64,000 nucleotides of DNA from Knoellia sp. Soil729 (GCF_001427985.1 NZ_LMSA01000004.1:148123-212122); one strand, 5' to 3'. Counted from the first letter of the stretch, positions 32,484-41,118 are shown. The notes: generated by a model not told the origin, from the letters alone. A program made the numbers and translations.

Positions 32484-35438
32484 TCAGCTGCAGCCGCTGG
32501 TGCTTCCGCAGCCTTCGCAGACGTAGCAGGAGCCTGCCGGGCGCATCTTCGTGCCGCAGGTCATGCACATCGGCGCATCAGCGGAGACGCCCTGGAACTT
32601 CTCGAGCAGCTCGGCCGAGGAGTGCACGTCGTCCGAGATCTTGCGGGCCGAGGCCGCGCCTGCACCGGAGTTGTCCGTGACCTCTTCGCCGACCTTGGCC
32701 GAGGAGTCAGCCTTGGTTGGAGCCACCTCTGCCGTCTTCTTCGGTGAGGTCGCACCGACACCCTGCGAGAACGACTCGATCTCGTCCTCGATCGCCTCGG
32801 CGTCCTCGTCATCGACCGTCGACGGGGCGTACGAGCCCGTCTCCAGCTGGCGCTGACGCTCCTCGGCGGTGTGGATGCCCATGAACGACCGGGTCTCGAA
32901 GTCGAGGTGGTCGAGCGCCAGGCGGCGGAAGACGTAGTCGACGAGCGACTGGCCCATCCGGATGTCCTGGTCGTCGGTCATGCCGGCCGGCTCGAAGCGC
33001 ATGTTCGAGTACTTCTCGACGAACGTCTCGAGCGGCACGCCGTACTGCAGGCCAACCGACACAGCGATCGAGAACGCGTCCATGACACCGGCGAGCGTGG
33101 AGCCCTGCTTGCCGAACTTGAGGAAGACCTCACCGAGGCGACCGTCCGCGTAGGTGCCGGCCGTGAGATAACCCTCGGCGCCACCGATGGCGAACGACGT
33201 CGTCTGCGAGGAGCGACGCTTGGGCAGACGCTCACGCGTCGGGCGGTAGACGACCTTCTCGACGACCTGGGCGCCAGCCGCAGCAATACCAGCAGCCTTG
33301 TCGGCCGCAGCGTCCTTGGCGGTGGAGCCACCATCGGAGAGCGGCTGGCCGACCTTGCAGTTGTCGCGGTAGACCGCGAGCGCCTTGAGGCCCATCTTCC
33401 AGCCCTGAACGTAGACGTCCTGGATCTCCTCGACCGAGGCGTTCTCGGGCAGGTTGACCGTCTTGGAGATGGCACCGGACAGGAACGGCTGCACCGCAGC
33501 CATCATCCGCACGTGACCCATGGGGGCGATGGAGCGCGCACCCATGGCGGTGTCAAAGATCTCGTAGTGCTCGGTCTTGAGACCGGGCGCGTCGATGACG
33601 TGACCCTTGTCGGCGATGAACTCGACGATCGCCTCGACCGTCTCCTCCGTGTAGCCGAGCTTGCGCAGGGCACGCGGGATGGTGAGGTTGACGATCTGCA
33701 TCGAGCCGCCACCGACGAGCTTCTTGAACTTGACGAGCGAGAAGTCCGGCTCGATGCCAGTCGTGTCGCAGTCCATCATGAAGCCGATGGTGCCGGTCGG
33801 CGCGAGCACCGACGCCTGGGCATTGCGGTAGCCGTTCTTCTCACCGAGCTTGACGACGTCGTCCCACGCCTTCGTCGCGACGCGGTGGATATCCTTGTCC
33901 ATCGTGTGGATGGTACGGATCGAGTCGTTGGCCGAGGCGTGCTTGCGCATGACGCGCTTGTGGGCGTCGGAGTTGCGGGCGTAGCCGTTGTAGGGGCCGA
34001 CGACCGCAGCCATCTCGGCGGAGCGCTTGTAGGCGGCACCGGTGAGCAGCGAGGTGATCGACGCGGCGAGCGCGCGGCCACCGTCGGAGTCGTAGCCGTG
34101 GCCGGTGGCCATGAGCAGCGCGCCGAGGTTGGCGTAGCCGATGCCGAGCTGGCGGTAGTTGCGCGTCGTCTCACCGATGGGCTCGGTCGGGAAGTCGGCG
34201 AAGCAGATGGAGATGTCCATCGCCGTGATGACGAGCTCGGTGACCTGCTGGAACAGCTTGGCGTCGAAGGTGTCGTCGTCCTTGAGGAACTTCAGCAGGT
34301 TGAGCGAGGCCAGGTTGCACGAGGAGTTGTCGAGCGACATGTACTCGGAGCAGGGGTTGGACGCGGTGATGCGGCCGGTCTCGGGGTTGGTGTGCCAGTC
34401 GTTGATCGTGTCGTCGTACTGGATGCCCGGGTCGGCGCACTCCCACGCGGCCTTGGAGATCTTGCCCATGAGCTCGCGGGCGTCGATGGTCTCGATGACC
34501 GAGCCGTCCTTGCGCGAGCGCAGACCGAACTCGGAGCCCTCCTCGACGGCGCGCATGAACTCGTCGTTGACGCGCACGGAGTTGTTGGCGTTCTGGTACT
34601 GCACGGACACGATGTCCTTGCCGCCCAGGTCCATGTCGAAGCCGGCGTCACGCAGCGCGCGGATCTTGTCCTCCTCGCGCGCCTTGGTCTCGACGAACTC
34701 GACGATGTCGGGGTGGTCGACGTCGAGGACGACCATCTTGGCCGCACGACGGGTCGCGCCACCGGACTTGATCGTGCCCGCGGACGCGTCGGCGCCACGC
34801 ATGAACGACACCGGGCCCGAGGCCGTGCCACCGGAGGACAAGAGCTCCTTGGACGAGCGGATGCGCGACAGGTTGAGACCCGCGCCGGAGCCGCCCTTGA
34901 AGATGAAGCCCTCCTCCTTGTACCAGTTGAGGATGGAGTCCATCGAGTCGTCGACGGCGAGGATGAAGCAGGCGGAGACCTGCTGCGGCGAGGCCGTGCC
35001 GACGTTGAACCAGACCGGCGAGTTGAAGCTGAACACCTGGTGCAGCAGGGCGTAGGTCAGCTCGTGCTCGAAGATCTCGGCGTCCTCGTCGGTGCCGAAG
35101 TAGCCGTGCTCCTTGCCGGCCTTGACGTAGGTGAGGACGACGCGGTCGATGAGCTGCTTGAGCCCGGTCTCGCGTGCCTCGGTGCCGACGGCGCCGCGGA
35201 AGTACTTCGTCGTGACGATCGTGGAGGCGTTGACGCTCCAGAAGTCGGGGAACTCGACCCCGCGCTGCTCGAAGATCGTTGCGCCGGTCTTCCAGTTCTG
35301 CTGGACGACGTCGCGCTTCTCCCAGGTGACCTCGTCATAGGGATGCACACCGGGGGTCGTGAAGATGCGCTCGACAAACACGCCCTTGCCCTTGGTGGAC
35401 TTCCGCGCCCCTGCACGTGCGCCGGCGGTCTCCGTCAT
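32484..35438 (-). CDS. nrdJ: Adenosylcobalamin-dependent (class II) ribonucleotide reductase
   Basis: A 984-residue protein. Class II RNR features include SFNSPVWFNVG, ASNPCSEYMSLDNSSCNLASLNL (active-site Cys/Glu region), VLAPTGTIGFMMDCDTTGIEPDF and a C-terminal zinc-ribbon tail (MCMTCGTKMRPAGSCYVCEGCG). It reduces ribonucleotides to deoxyribonucleotides using B12. I chose the ATG at 35438 (MTETAGARAG) behind AGAGGGAG; the upstream in-frame start at 35513 adds a non-conserved extension. It follows nrdR on the same strand, so both are probably controlled by the NrdR boxes at 36222-36263. No intein is visible. Confidence 0.95.
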   Translation of the reverse strand: MTETAGARAGARKSTKGKGVFVERIFTTPGVHPYDEVTWEKRDVVQQNWKTGATIFEQRGVEFPDFWSVNASTIVTTKYFRGAVGTEARETGLKQLIDRVVLTYVKAGKEHGYFGTDEDAEIFEHELTYALLHQVFSFNSPVWFNVGTASPQQVSACFILAVDDSMDSILNWYKEEGFIFKGGSGAGLNLSRIRSSKELLSSGGTASGPVSFMRGADASAGTIKSGGATRRAAKMVVLDVDHPDIVEFVETKAREEDKIRALRDAGFDMDLGGKDIVSVQYQNANNSVRVNDEFMRAVEEGSEFGLRSRKDGSVIETIDARELMGKISKAAWECADPGIQYDDTINDWHTNPETGRITASNPCSEYMSLDNSSCNLASLNLLKFLKDDDTFDAKLFQQVTELVITAMDISICFADFPTEPIGETTRNYRQLGIGYANLGALLMATGHGYDSDGGRALAASITSLLTGAAYKRSAEMAAVVGPYNGYARNSDAHKRVMRKHASANDSIRTIHTMDKDIHRVATKAWDDVVKLGEKNGYRNAQASVLAPTGTIGFMMDCDTTGIEPDFSLVKFKKLVGGGSMQIVNLTIPRALRKLGYTEETVEAIVEFIADKGHVIDAPGLKTEHYEIFDTAMGARSIAPMGHVRMMAAVQPFLSGAISKTVNLPENASVEEIQDVYVQGWKMGLKALAVYRDNCKVGQPLSDGGSTAKDAAADKAAGIAAAGAQVVEKVVYRPTRERLPKRRSSQTTSFAIGGAEGYLTAGTYADGRLGEVFLKFGKQGSTLAGVMDAFSIAVSVGLQYGVPLETFVEKYSNMRFEPAGMTDDQDIRMGQSLVDYVFRRLALDHLDFETRSFMGIHTAEERQRQLETGSYAPSTVDDEDAEAIEDEIESFSQGVGATSPKKTAEVAPTKADSSAKVGEEVTDNSGAGAASARKISDDVHSSAELLEKFQGVSADAPMCMTCGTKMRPAGSCYVCEGCGSTSGCS

Positions 35439-35597
35439 GGTGTGGCTCCCTCTTCTGCCCGGCTCAACCCGGACGATTTCTGTGACTTCATTGATGAGTA
35501 TTGACGTGACCACTGACAGTGGCCGGGGGGTCGCACGAGGCGACCACAGTGCGGTGTTCTTCCGTATGCCGCGTGGTCCGGGGCGGCGGTGGAGCCG

Positions 35598-36113
35598 TCA
35601 GCCCGGCGGGGCGACGGGGGCACCCGAGCTGCTCGACGGCATACGTTCGGGTTCTCGACCCAGCGCCTCGCGCTCGACCCGGAGCAGGGTGATCGCCTGC
35701 TCGAAATCCTCGAGGCTGTCGAAGGCCTGGTAGACGCTGGCGAACCGCAGGTAGGCGACCTCGTCGAGGCTGCGCAACGGGTCGAGGACGGCCAGGCCGA
35801 CCTCGTGGGCGTCGATCTCGGCCTGACCGGCGGCCCGGATGCTCTCCTCGACCTGGTGGGCGAGGAGGGCGAGCTGGTCCTCGGTGACCGGGCGACCCTG
35901 GCAGGCCTTGCGGACGCCGACGAGGACCTTGGCTCGGCTGAACGGCTCGGCAGCACCGGACCGCTTGACCACGGACAGTGCCGCGGTCTCGACGGTCGTG
36001 AAGCGCTTGCCGCACTCGGGGCACTGACGGCGACGGCGGATGCTGGCACCGTCGTCGGTGGCGCGCGAGTCCATGACGCGAGAGTCGGTGTGACGGCAGA
36101 ACGGGCAGTGCAT
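35598..36113 (-). CDS. nrdR: Transcriptional repressor NrdR
   Basis: A 171-residue protein with the zinc ribbon [17 protein letters not shown] and [17 protein letters not shown] (four Cys) and the ATP-cone ([31 protein letters not shown]). NrdR senses nucleotide state and represses ribonucleotide reductase genes by binding paired NrdR boxes. Two matching boxes lie 109-150 bases upstream of its own start, indicating autoregulation together with nrdJ. The C-terminal tail ([13 protein letters not shown]) is disordered. Confidence 0.95.
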   Translation of the reverse strand: MHCPFCRHTDSRVMDSRATDDGASIRRRRQCPECGKRFTTVETAALSVVKRSGAAEPFSRAKVLVGVRKACQGRPVTEDQLALLAHQVEESIRAAGQAEIDAHEVGLAVLDPLRSLDEVAYLRFASVYQAFDSLEDFEQAITLLRVEREALGREPERMPSSSSGAPVAPPG

Positions 36114-36170
36114 GAACCGGGCTCCTCTGCGCGTGTGTGGACCGTGGACGGGCCGCGAAATGGGGACAAG

Positions 36171-36263
36171 TGTGGGGACGGGCTGGGGACAACGTGTGGA
36201 GAACTACCCCGCCCCTGTGAACCACATGTGGATGAACTACATCGGTGTAACCACTAGATGTAG
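36171..36263. promoter_or_regulatory. Two NrdR boxes with neighbouring DnaA-like boxes
   Basis: CCACATGTGG (36222-36231) and CTAGATGTAG (36254-36263) both keep the invariant C.A.AT.T.G positions of the NrdR box; their centres are exactly 32 bp apart, the usual NrdR spacing. TGTGGAGAA (36195-36203) and TGTGGATGA (36227-36235) match the relaxed actinobacterial DnaA box in reverse, and TGTGGGGAC (36171-36179) is a weaker match. The second DnaA-like box overlaps the first NrdR box. Confidence 0.75.
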
Positions 36264-36358
36264 TAGCCAGTATGCGCCCCTGTGACCCGGGTCGCAAGCC
36301 CTGCCGGACACTTCCTGCGTGTCGTGCGTGACATCGGCGTGTCGCCCCACCAACCCTC

Positions 36359-36410
36359 GACTCATTGCCCGTTCGGCCACACCACCGCACCACTTATTGC
36401 GCGTTCGAGT
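36359..36410. repeat. Paired decamer repeat ATTGCSCGTT, copy A
   Basis: ATTGCCCGTT (36364-36373) and ATTGCGCGTT (36396-36405) lie 32 bases apart in the gene-free stretch between nrdR and the nuclease-like gene. The same ordered pair recurs at 42420-42463. Neither copy forms a hairpin or codes for protein. Confidence 0.5.
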
Positions 36411-36469
36411 AGTGCCAGCGCTCCCGCTGAGCGCTAGCTTCTGAGCCGAGAAGCTGCAAAGCTCCGCGA

Positions 36470-37004
36470 GTGATCGAGTACCGCCAGCTCTCGCGGCCAC
36501 CGGCCGACGAGCTGGAACGGGTGGAGCTCGACGCGGTGGGCGCACTGGCCCAGCAGTTGCGGCTCCATCTCCAGAACGACGCCACTGCGATCGCCTCCCT
36601 TCATCGACACGGCGCCCAGAGCAAGGCGATCCAGGACCGGGTCGGCAGCCTCCTCGAGGAGCAACTGGGCTTCCAGTCGGAGGTTGTCGTCACACCTGAC
36701 GAGGGCTTGGTGACCCAGGCCCGGCCTGACTTCTACTTCCCGCTCTCCGACAGGACCGGCGTCATTGCTGAGGTCGAGCGCGGGGGCACCACCGCGAACA
36801 ACCATGACCTCAAGGACCTGTGGAAGACACACCTGGCCGTCAACGCGAACCATCTCTTCCTCGTTGTGCCCAACCAGTTGTTCAAGGAGTCGGGGGCTGT
36901 CCGGGAGAAGGCCCTATCCCAAGGTGGTTCGCCGGATGAGCGCCTTCTTCGGGACACCGCGGTCCCACGTCGATGTCCTGAGCGTCCACATCTTCGGGTA
37001 CTGA
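36470..37004 (+). pseudogene. Nuclease-like hypothetical protein, frameshifted
   Basis: The frame starts with GTG at 36470. LRLHLQNDATAIASLHRHGAQSKAIQD, VGSLLEEQLGFQSEVVVT, QARPDFYFPLSDRTGVIAEVERGGTTANNHDLKDLWKTHL and HLFLVVPNQLF resemble a PD-(D/E)xK nuclease-like core (PDF...AEVER). At 36912-36914 an extra C in GGCCCTA breaks the frame; removing it gives EKAYPKVVRRMSAFFGTP and a natural end (HIFGY, stop at 37002-37004). The intact length would be about 177 residues. The lesion may be a sequencing error. Function unknown. Confidence 0.6.
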
Positions 37005-37029
37005 CGCCGCGCGGTGGATTGGCGGACCG

Positions 37030-37356
37030 TCACTTCGGCGGCAGCGACCTCGCGTAGCTCAGCCCTCGGGACACGATCTCGCGCAGTTGCTCGTCGGACT
37101 CCACCCCTTCGACGTCGACGTGCAGCCAGCCGGACATCACCCGCTCCCCCATGACCTGCGGCCGGATGTGATCTCCAATGGGGTCCGGACGCTCGGGGTC
37201 ACGACGGAACATCATCGCTCCATCGGATCCGGCGGCCACCGCCATGTTGCCGTCGACCAGGAACGCCATCCCCCCGAACATCCGCTTCTCGCGGACCCCC
37301 GGCTCATCCCGCAGCACGTCACGGATCCGGTCGGCCAGGCCCTCGTCGTATGCCAT
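37030..37356 (-). CDS. TfoX N-terminal-domain protein
   Basis: A 108-residue protein: AYDEGLADRIRDVLRDEPGVREKRMFGGMAFLVDGNMAV is the classic TfoX_N pattern, with GERVMSGWLHVDVEGVESDEQL further on. Stand-alone TfoX_N proteins are widespread in actinobacteria, with no firm function; only the two-domain form is a competence regulator in gammaproteobacteria. ATG at 37356 gives the family length. It is divergent from the flavodoxin-like gene at 37404. Confidence 0.85.
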   Translation of the reverse strand: MAYDEGLADRIRDVLRDEPGVREKRMFGGMAFLVDGNMAVAAGSDGAMMFRRDPERPDPIGDHIRPQVMGERVMSGWLHVDVEGVESDEQLREIVSRGLSYARSLPPK

Positions 37357-37403
37357 GCCGCCGAGTATGCCGCGCTCCCCCTCTCTCCGTAGGCTTCCCG
37401 GGC

Positions 37404-37880
37404 ATGAGCGACTCAACCCGCCCGCGCCGGCTCCTCCTCGTGCACCACACACCCTCCCCCGGCATGCAGGGGATGCTCGAGGCAGCTCTCGCCGGAGCGA
37501 ACGACGACGAGATCACGGGCGTGGAGGTCGTCGTCCGCCCGGCACTGGCCGCGACGGCGAGCGACGTGCTCGAGGCCGACGCCTACCTGCTCGGCACGCC
37601 CGCCAACATCGGCTACATGTCAGGCGCCCTCAAGCACTTCTTCGACCAGATCTACTACCCGTGCCTACTGGCCACGACGAAGCGGCCCTACGGCGTCTAC
37701 GTCCACGGCAACGAAGGACTCGAAGGCGCCGTGCGCGCCATCACGAGCATCGCCGGCGCCCTGGGCTGGGAGTCGGTCGCCCCGCCGGTCGAGGTCACCG
37801 GCGCTCCCGACCGCAAGGCCCTCGACGTTTGTCGCGAGCTCGGTGCGGTGCTGGCCGCGACCGTCATGCCCGACGCCTGA
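37404..37880 (+). CDS. Flavodoxin-family / NAD(P)H-dependent oxidoreductase
   Basis: A 158-residue single-domain flavoprotein. LLVHHTPSPGMQGML matches the phosphate-binding start of FMN-binding flavodoxin-like proteins. LGTPANIGYMSGALKHFFDQIYYP is the conserved FMN-isoalloxazine region of the NADPH-dependent reductase family. It is probably a cytoplasmic FMN reductase or quinone reductase. A strong terminator follows at 37998-38041. Confidence 0.85.
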   Translation: MSDSTRPRRLLLVHHTPSPGMQGMLEAALAGANDDEITGVEVVVRPALAATASDVLEADAYLLGTPANIGYMSGALKHFFDQIYYPCLLATTKRPYGVYVHGNEGLEGAVRAITSIAGALGWESVAPPVEVTGAPDRKALDVCRELGAVLAATVMPDA

Positions 37881-37997
37881 GCTCCCCGCCACACACTCAA
37901 TCCGGTTCATGAACCACGTGGTCCTTCGGCATCCGGATCGATCCGGGTGTCGAGGCACCTCGCGGTCCGCGAACCGTTTTGGACAGGCACGCAAAGA

Positions 37998-38041
37998 CGC
38001 AGGTATGCCGTCCGCTCACTTGAGCGGACGGCATACCTGCG
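37998..38041. terminator. 20-bp perfect hairpin between convergent genes
   Basis: 37998-38017 pairs without mismatch with 38022-38041 around a 4-base loop (ACTT). Its outer part is built from GGTATGCCG and CGGCATACC. It lies between the convergent flavodoxin-like gene (ends 37880) and the RHH-like gene (ends 38053) and can serve both. The arm GGTATGCCGTCCGCTC is shared with the hairpin at 22342-22378. Confidence 0.8.
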
Positions 38042-38052
38042 CTCTTCTTGCG

Positions 38053-38751
38053 TCAGAGACCGGGCCCTTGGGAGCGGAGCTTGTCGACCTCGCTCATGGC
38101 CTCACGGAGCTGGCCCAGCCACTCGTCGGCGTGCTGTCCGACGAGGCGGACCGACCACGCGAGTGCGTCGCTGCGGGAGCGGGCGACGCCGGAGTCGACG
38201 AGGGTGTCGAGCACCTGGCGCTCGGGCTGGCGCAGACGGGTCATGACTGGTGCGGCGAGGTGGGTGAAGAGCGCCTCGGTCTCGCCGAGCCGCACCCCCC
38301 ACGACACCTTGCGCTGGTAGCGGGACTCGGCCTCGCTCGCGATGGCGATGCGCTGCTCCTTGGTGTCGGCCCGCCAGCGGCTGATGCGACCCTCTGCCTC
38401 AGCGCCGGGTGAGGCGTCGTCGGGCAGGGTGCCGATCACCGTGATCTCGTCGCGGTCGACGTTGACGTCGAGCGCGCTGAACCACTCGTCGGGCAGACGC
38501 CCGGTGAACCAGTCCTGCGCGTCGTCGGCACTGGGGACGTCGGCCTGCTGCCAGCCGCCTGGGCGGCCCATGCCGGGACCGCGACCGCGTCCGCCGCCGC
38601 CGTGTCCGCCAGGCCCGCGACCGGGGATGCCGTCCCTCATGCCGTGGCGCATGCCGGGGCCGGTGGGGCGGGGTGAGTTCTCGGAAGTGTCCGGGCCGAA
38701 GAGTGTGTGTGGTGGGACCTCATGAGGGTCTCCTTCCGGTGGTGACTGCAT
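38053..38751 (-). CDS. Hypothetical protein with Gly/Arg-rich N-terminus and RHH-like C-terminus
   Basis: A 232-residue protein. Residues 33-65 are Gly/Arg/Pro-rich (GRGPGGHGGGGRGRGPG). The middle contains DWFTGRLPDEWFSALDVNVDRDEITVIGTLPDD, an alpha/beta-like unit. The end (RQPERQVLDTLVDSGVARSRSDALAWSVRLV) resembles a ribbon-helix-helix DNA-binding pattern. Not recognised as a named family. The ATG at 38751 has no strong ribosome site; the leader on this strand is unusually AT-rich. The gene shares its upstream region, with a 17-bp inverted repeat, with the GNAT gene. Confidence 0.6.
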   Translation of the reverse strand: MQSPPEGDPHEVPPHTLFGPDTSENSPRPTGPGMRHGMRDGIPGRGPGGHGGGGRGRGPGMGRPGGWQQADVPSADDAQDWFTGRLPDEWFSALDVNVDRDEITVIGTLPDDASPGAEAEGRISRWRADTKEQRIAIASEAESRYQRKVSWGVRLGETEALFTHLAAPVMTRLRQPERQVLDTLVDSGVARSRSDALAWSVRLVGQHADEWLGQLREAMSEVDKLRSQGPGL

Positions 38752-38814
38752 CTTCTTGCAGCGCTTACATGATTACACAACTGCACATGCAATGAATTGT
38801 TCCCTGAGGATTGC

Positions 38815-38854
38815 CGGTGTGCACTGCTGCGCTGTGACGCAGCAGTGCACACCG
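38815..38854. promoter_or_regulatory. 17-bp perfect inverted repeat between divergent genes
   Basis: CGGTGTGCACTGCTGCG (38815-38831) and its exact complement (38838-38854) flank CTGTGA. It lies 64 bases upstream of the 38751 gene and 46 bases upstream of the GNAT start at 38900. With no gene end nearby, a terminator is unlikely; an operator or a leader hairpin of the GNAT mRNA is more plausible. Confidence 0.5.
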
Positions 38855-38899
38855 CAAACCAGCACGACCGGTCAGCGACCGTCAGAGGGGGCAGACAAG

Positions 38900-39508
38900 A
38901 TGGGACCCATGAGCGCGGAGCCCGAGTGGGAGACGCACCCCGTCACGCCCGACCGGTTCGAGGACTTCGCCGACGTCATCAACAAGAACCGGCGCCAAAC
39001 CCACTGCTGGTGTCTGTCGCACCGCCTCACGGTCGGTGAGATCGGCGAGCTCGGCGGCGACGCTGACGACCAGCGAGAACAGGCGATGCGCGCCCTCTGC
39101 GAACGCGAACACCCACCCGGTGTCGTGACGTATCTCGATGGCGAGCCGGTCGGCTGGTGCAACATCGGCCCCCGCGTCGAGATCACCCGGCTCGCTCGTT
39201 CCAAGCTCATGCTCGCGACCGACGACCTGCCAGTGTGGAGCATCGTCTGTCTCGTGGTGCGCAGTGGCTACCGCAAACGGGGCGTGACACGTCACCTCAT
39301 CGAGGGCGCCGTGGACTACGCCGGGGCCAACGGCGCACCCGCCATCGAAGCCCACCCCGTCGACCCCCAGGGGCGGATGGATCTCACGATGGCCTTCGTC
39401 GGGACGCGAGCCATGTTCGAGCGCAACGGTTTCGAGGTGGTCGGCACGACTGGTGCCACGGCAAGCAAGATGCCGCGGCTCACGATGCGCCGCACCCTCT
39501 TGGGCTGA
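38900..39508 (+). CDS. GNAT-family N-acetyltransferase
   Basis: A 202-residue protein from the ATG at 38900, nine bases after AGAGGGGG (a second ATG at 38909 is possible). PVWSIVCLVVRSGYRKRGVTRHLIEGAVDYA holds the acetyl-CoA pyrophosphate-binding pattern (RKRGVT, a variant of RGxGxG/A). AFVGTRAMFERNGFEVVG is the C-terminal GNAT strand-helix. NRRQTHCWCLSHR near the N-terminus is typical of a subgroup of actinobacterial acetyltransferases. Substrate unknown. Confidence 0.85.
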   Translation: MGPMSAEPEWETHPVTPDRFEDFADVINKNRRQTHCWCLSHRLTVGEIGELGGDADDQREQAMRALCEREHPPGVVTYLDGEPVGWCNIGPRVEITRLARSKLMLATDDLPVWSIVCLVVRSGYRKRGVTRHLIEGAVDYAGANGAPAIEAHPVDPQGRMDLTMAFVGTRAMFERNGFEVVGTTGATASKMPRLTMRRTLLG

Positions 39509-39530
39509 GGAGCGCCGGCCAGAAGGCAAA

Positions 39531-39565
39531 CTGCCGGGGGTGAGCGAGGTGCTCACCCCCGGCAG
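39531..39565. terminator. 15-bp perfect hairpin between convergent genes
   Basis: CTGCCGGGGGTGAGC (39531-39545) and GCTCACCCCCGGCAG (39551-39565) flank GAGGT. The hairpin lies 23 bases after the GNAT stop and 39 bases after the stop of the minus-strand subtilase, so it serves as a two-way terminator. Confidence 0.85.
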
Positions 39566-39603
39566 GTCCAGGGTCATGCTGCGTCAGTCTGGGAACCGAT
39601 GCG

Positions 39604-41118
39604 TCAGCTGACAGCCTTGAGGGCGTCAACCATGCCCTCTCCGTAGAAGCTGTTGTCCTCGGCAGTGCCCAGGCACGCGTCACCCCTGGTGGTCACGGTG
39701 CAGGCCGTGTCGGTCGCGTCCGCGCGCAGCTTGGCCACCATCTGCTCGGGGGTGAGCTCCGGGTGGGCGGTTTTCATGAGCGCGAGGACACCCGCGACGT
39801 GCGGGGAGGCCATCGAGGTGCCGCTCTTGTAGCCGTACCAGTTGTTCGCGACGATCGTCGACAGGATGTTGCTGCCGGGGGCCGCGACGTCGATGACGCC
39901 CAGACCACGGTTCGAGAACGACGACAGCGCACCGGTGCTGGTGGCTGACGACACGGTGGCGACTCCGGGGAGCTCGGCCGGGATGTCCTGGCACCCGTCG
40001 TTGAGCTTTCGGACCACCGCGGTGCCGTCATTGGGACTGCCACGGTCGGTGATCTTGGACTTGTCGGACAGGTCGTAGGCCGAGTTGCCCGCAGCCGCGG
40101 CGTGCACGACGCCCTGCTTGGTCGACCACGCCACGGCGCGGCTCACGGCCTCCTTGGCAGCGGCCTGGTCGGGCTGGTCGCTGCACCAGAACTCGAACGG
40201 GTCGACGTAGTAGCTGTTGTTCGTGACGTCCATGTGCTTCTGGCCCGCCCAGACGAAGCCACACACGGCGTACTCCGGGTAGATGAAGCCCTCGTCGCTC
40301 ACAACCTTGACCGCGGCCATGCGCACGTTGGGCGCGACACCGACGATGCCGACGCCGTTGCGCGGCGCGGCGATCGTGCCCGCGACGTGGGTGCCGTGGT
40401 CACTCGTGGTGGGGTTCCAACCGGTCGCCGAGGTGTCCGGGCGCCCGCCGTTGGTGCAGTTGACCGAGTCAGCCACGTCGATGTTGGCCTGGAGGTCCGG
40501 GTGGTCGGGGTCGATCCCGCTGTCGAGCACACCGACGAGTACGTTGCGGGAGCCTTCGGTGATCTTGTGGGCCTGGTCGGCCTTGATCATCTTCATGTCC
40601 CACTGAAGACCTTCGTAGACGTCAGAAGACGATGCAGCCGGAGTGGTGGGAGCCTCGACGTCGCCGTTGGTGGGCTTGTTCGCACCCTTCTTGTAGCCGC
40701 TCGCGCCAGGGCCCCACGGGGCCTGCACGTCGGTCGGGGTCCCCTCGAGGACCTCGGCGGTGCGGGTCGCACCCACCGACTCGAGCGCGTTGGCGCCGGC
40801 TGCCCGGACGTCGTCACGGAAGGCCGAGTGCTGCGAGTGGGCGACGACCACGCCGATCTGGGGCCAGCTCTGGACCACGACGCCGCCGGCCGCGTTGACA
40901 GCCTTCTCCAGGAGGCGCGTCTGGCCGGGGTTGGCGACCTTGGCGTTGAGGATGTAGCTCATCGTCGTGCCCTCGGGCGCCGCGATCGGCACGGGGGTGG
41001 ACGCCTCGGTCGTGGTCGCGGACGCCACGGTGGGGACTCCGCCGAGAAGGGCGACGGCAGCTGCCGCCGTGACAGCGACGGCGAAGGTTGTCCGCCGACG
41101 TTGACTGGAACGAGTCAT
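39604..41118 (-). CDS. Secreted subtilisin-like (S8) serine protease
   Basis: A 504-residue preproprotein. A signal peptide (RRRTTFAVAVTAAAAVALLGG, cleavage near VASA) is followed by an inhibitor I9-like propeptide (MSYILNAKVANPGQTRLLEKAV). The catalytic domain has all triad motifs: LVGVLDSGIDPDHPDL (Asp), SDHGTHVAGTIAA (His) and YKSGTSMASPHVAGVLAL (Ser). It is exported and degrades extracellular protein. The ATG at 41118 sits five bases behind GGAG; the overlapping GTG at 41124 coincides with that site. Confidence 0.92.
   Translation of the reverse strand: MTRSSQRRRTTFAVAVTAAAAVALLGGVPTVASATTTEASTPVPIAAPEGTTMSYILNAKVANPGQTRLLEKAVNAAGGVVVQSWPQIGVVVAHSQHSAFRDDVRAAGANALESVGATRTAEVLEGTPTDVQAPWGPGASGYKKGANKPTNGDVEAPTTPAASSSDVYEGLQWDMKMIKADQAHKITEGSRNVLVGVLDSGIDPDHPDLQANIDVADSVNCTNGGRPDTSATGWNPTTSDHGTHVAGTIAAPRNGVGIVGVAPNVRMAAVKVVSDEGFIYPEYAVCGFVWAGQKHMDVTNNSYYVDPFEFWCSDQPDQAAAKEAVSRAVAWSTKQGVVHAAAAGNSAYDLSDKSKITDRGSPNDGTAVVRKLNDGCQDIPAELPGVATVSSATSTGALSSFSNRGLGVIDVAAPGSNILSTIVANNWYGYKSGTSMASPHVAGVLALMKTAHPELTPEQMVAKLRADATDTACTVTTRGDACLGTAEDNSFYGEGMVDALKAVS

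Noticed and set aside
32871..35504. 877-codon plus-strand open frame opposite nrdJ
   Set aside because: Composition is a GC-skew artefact (Asp/Glu/Leu/Val-rich, no domain) and the minus strand encodes a complete ribonucleotide reductase.
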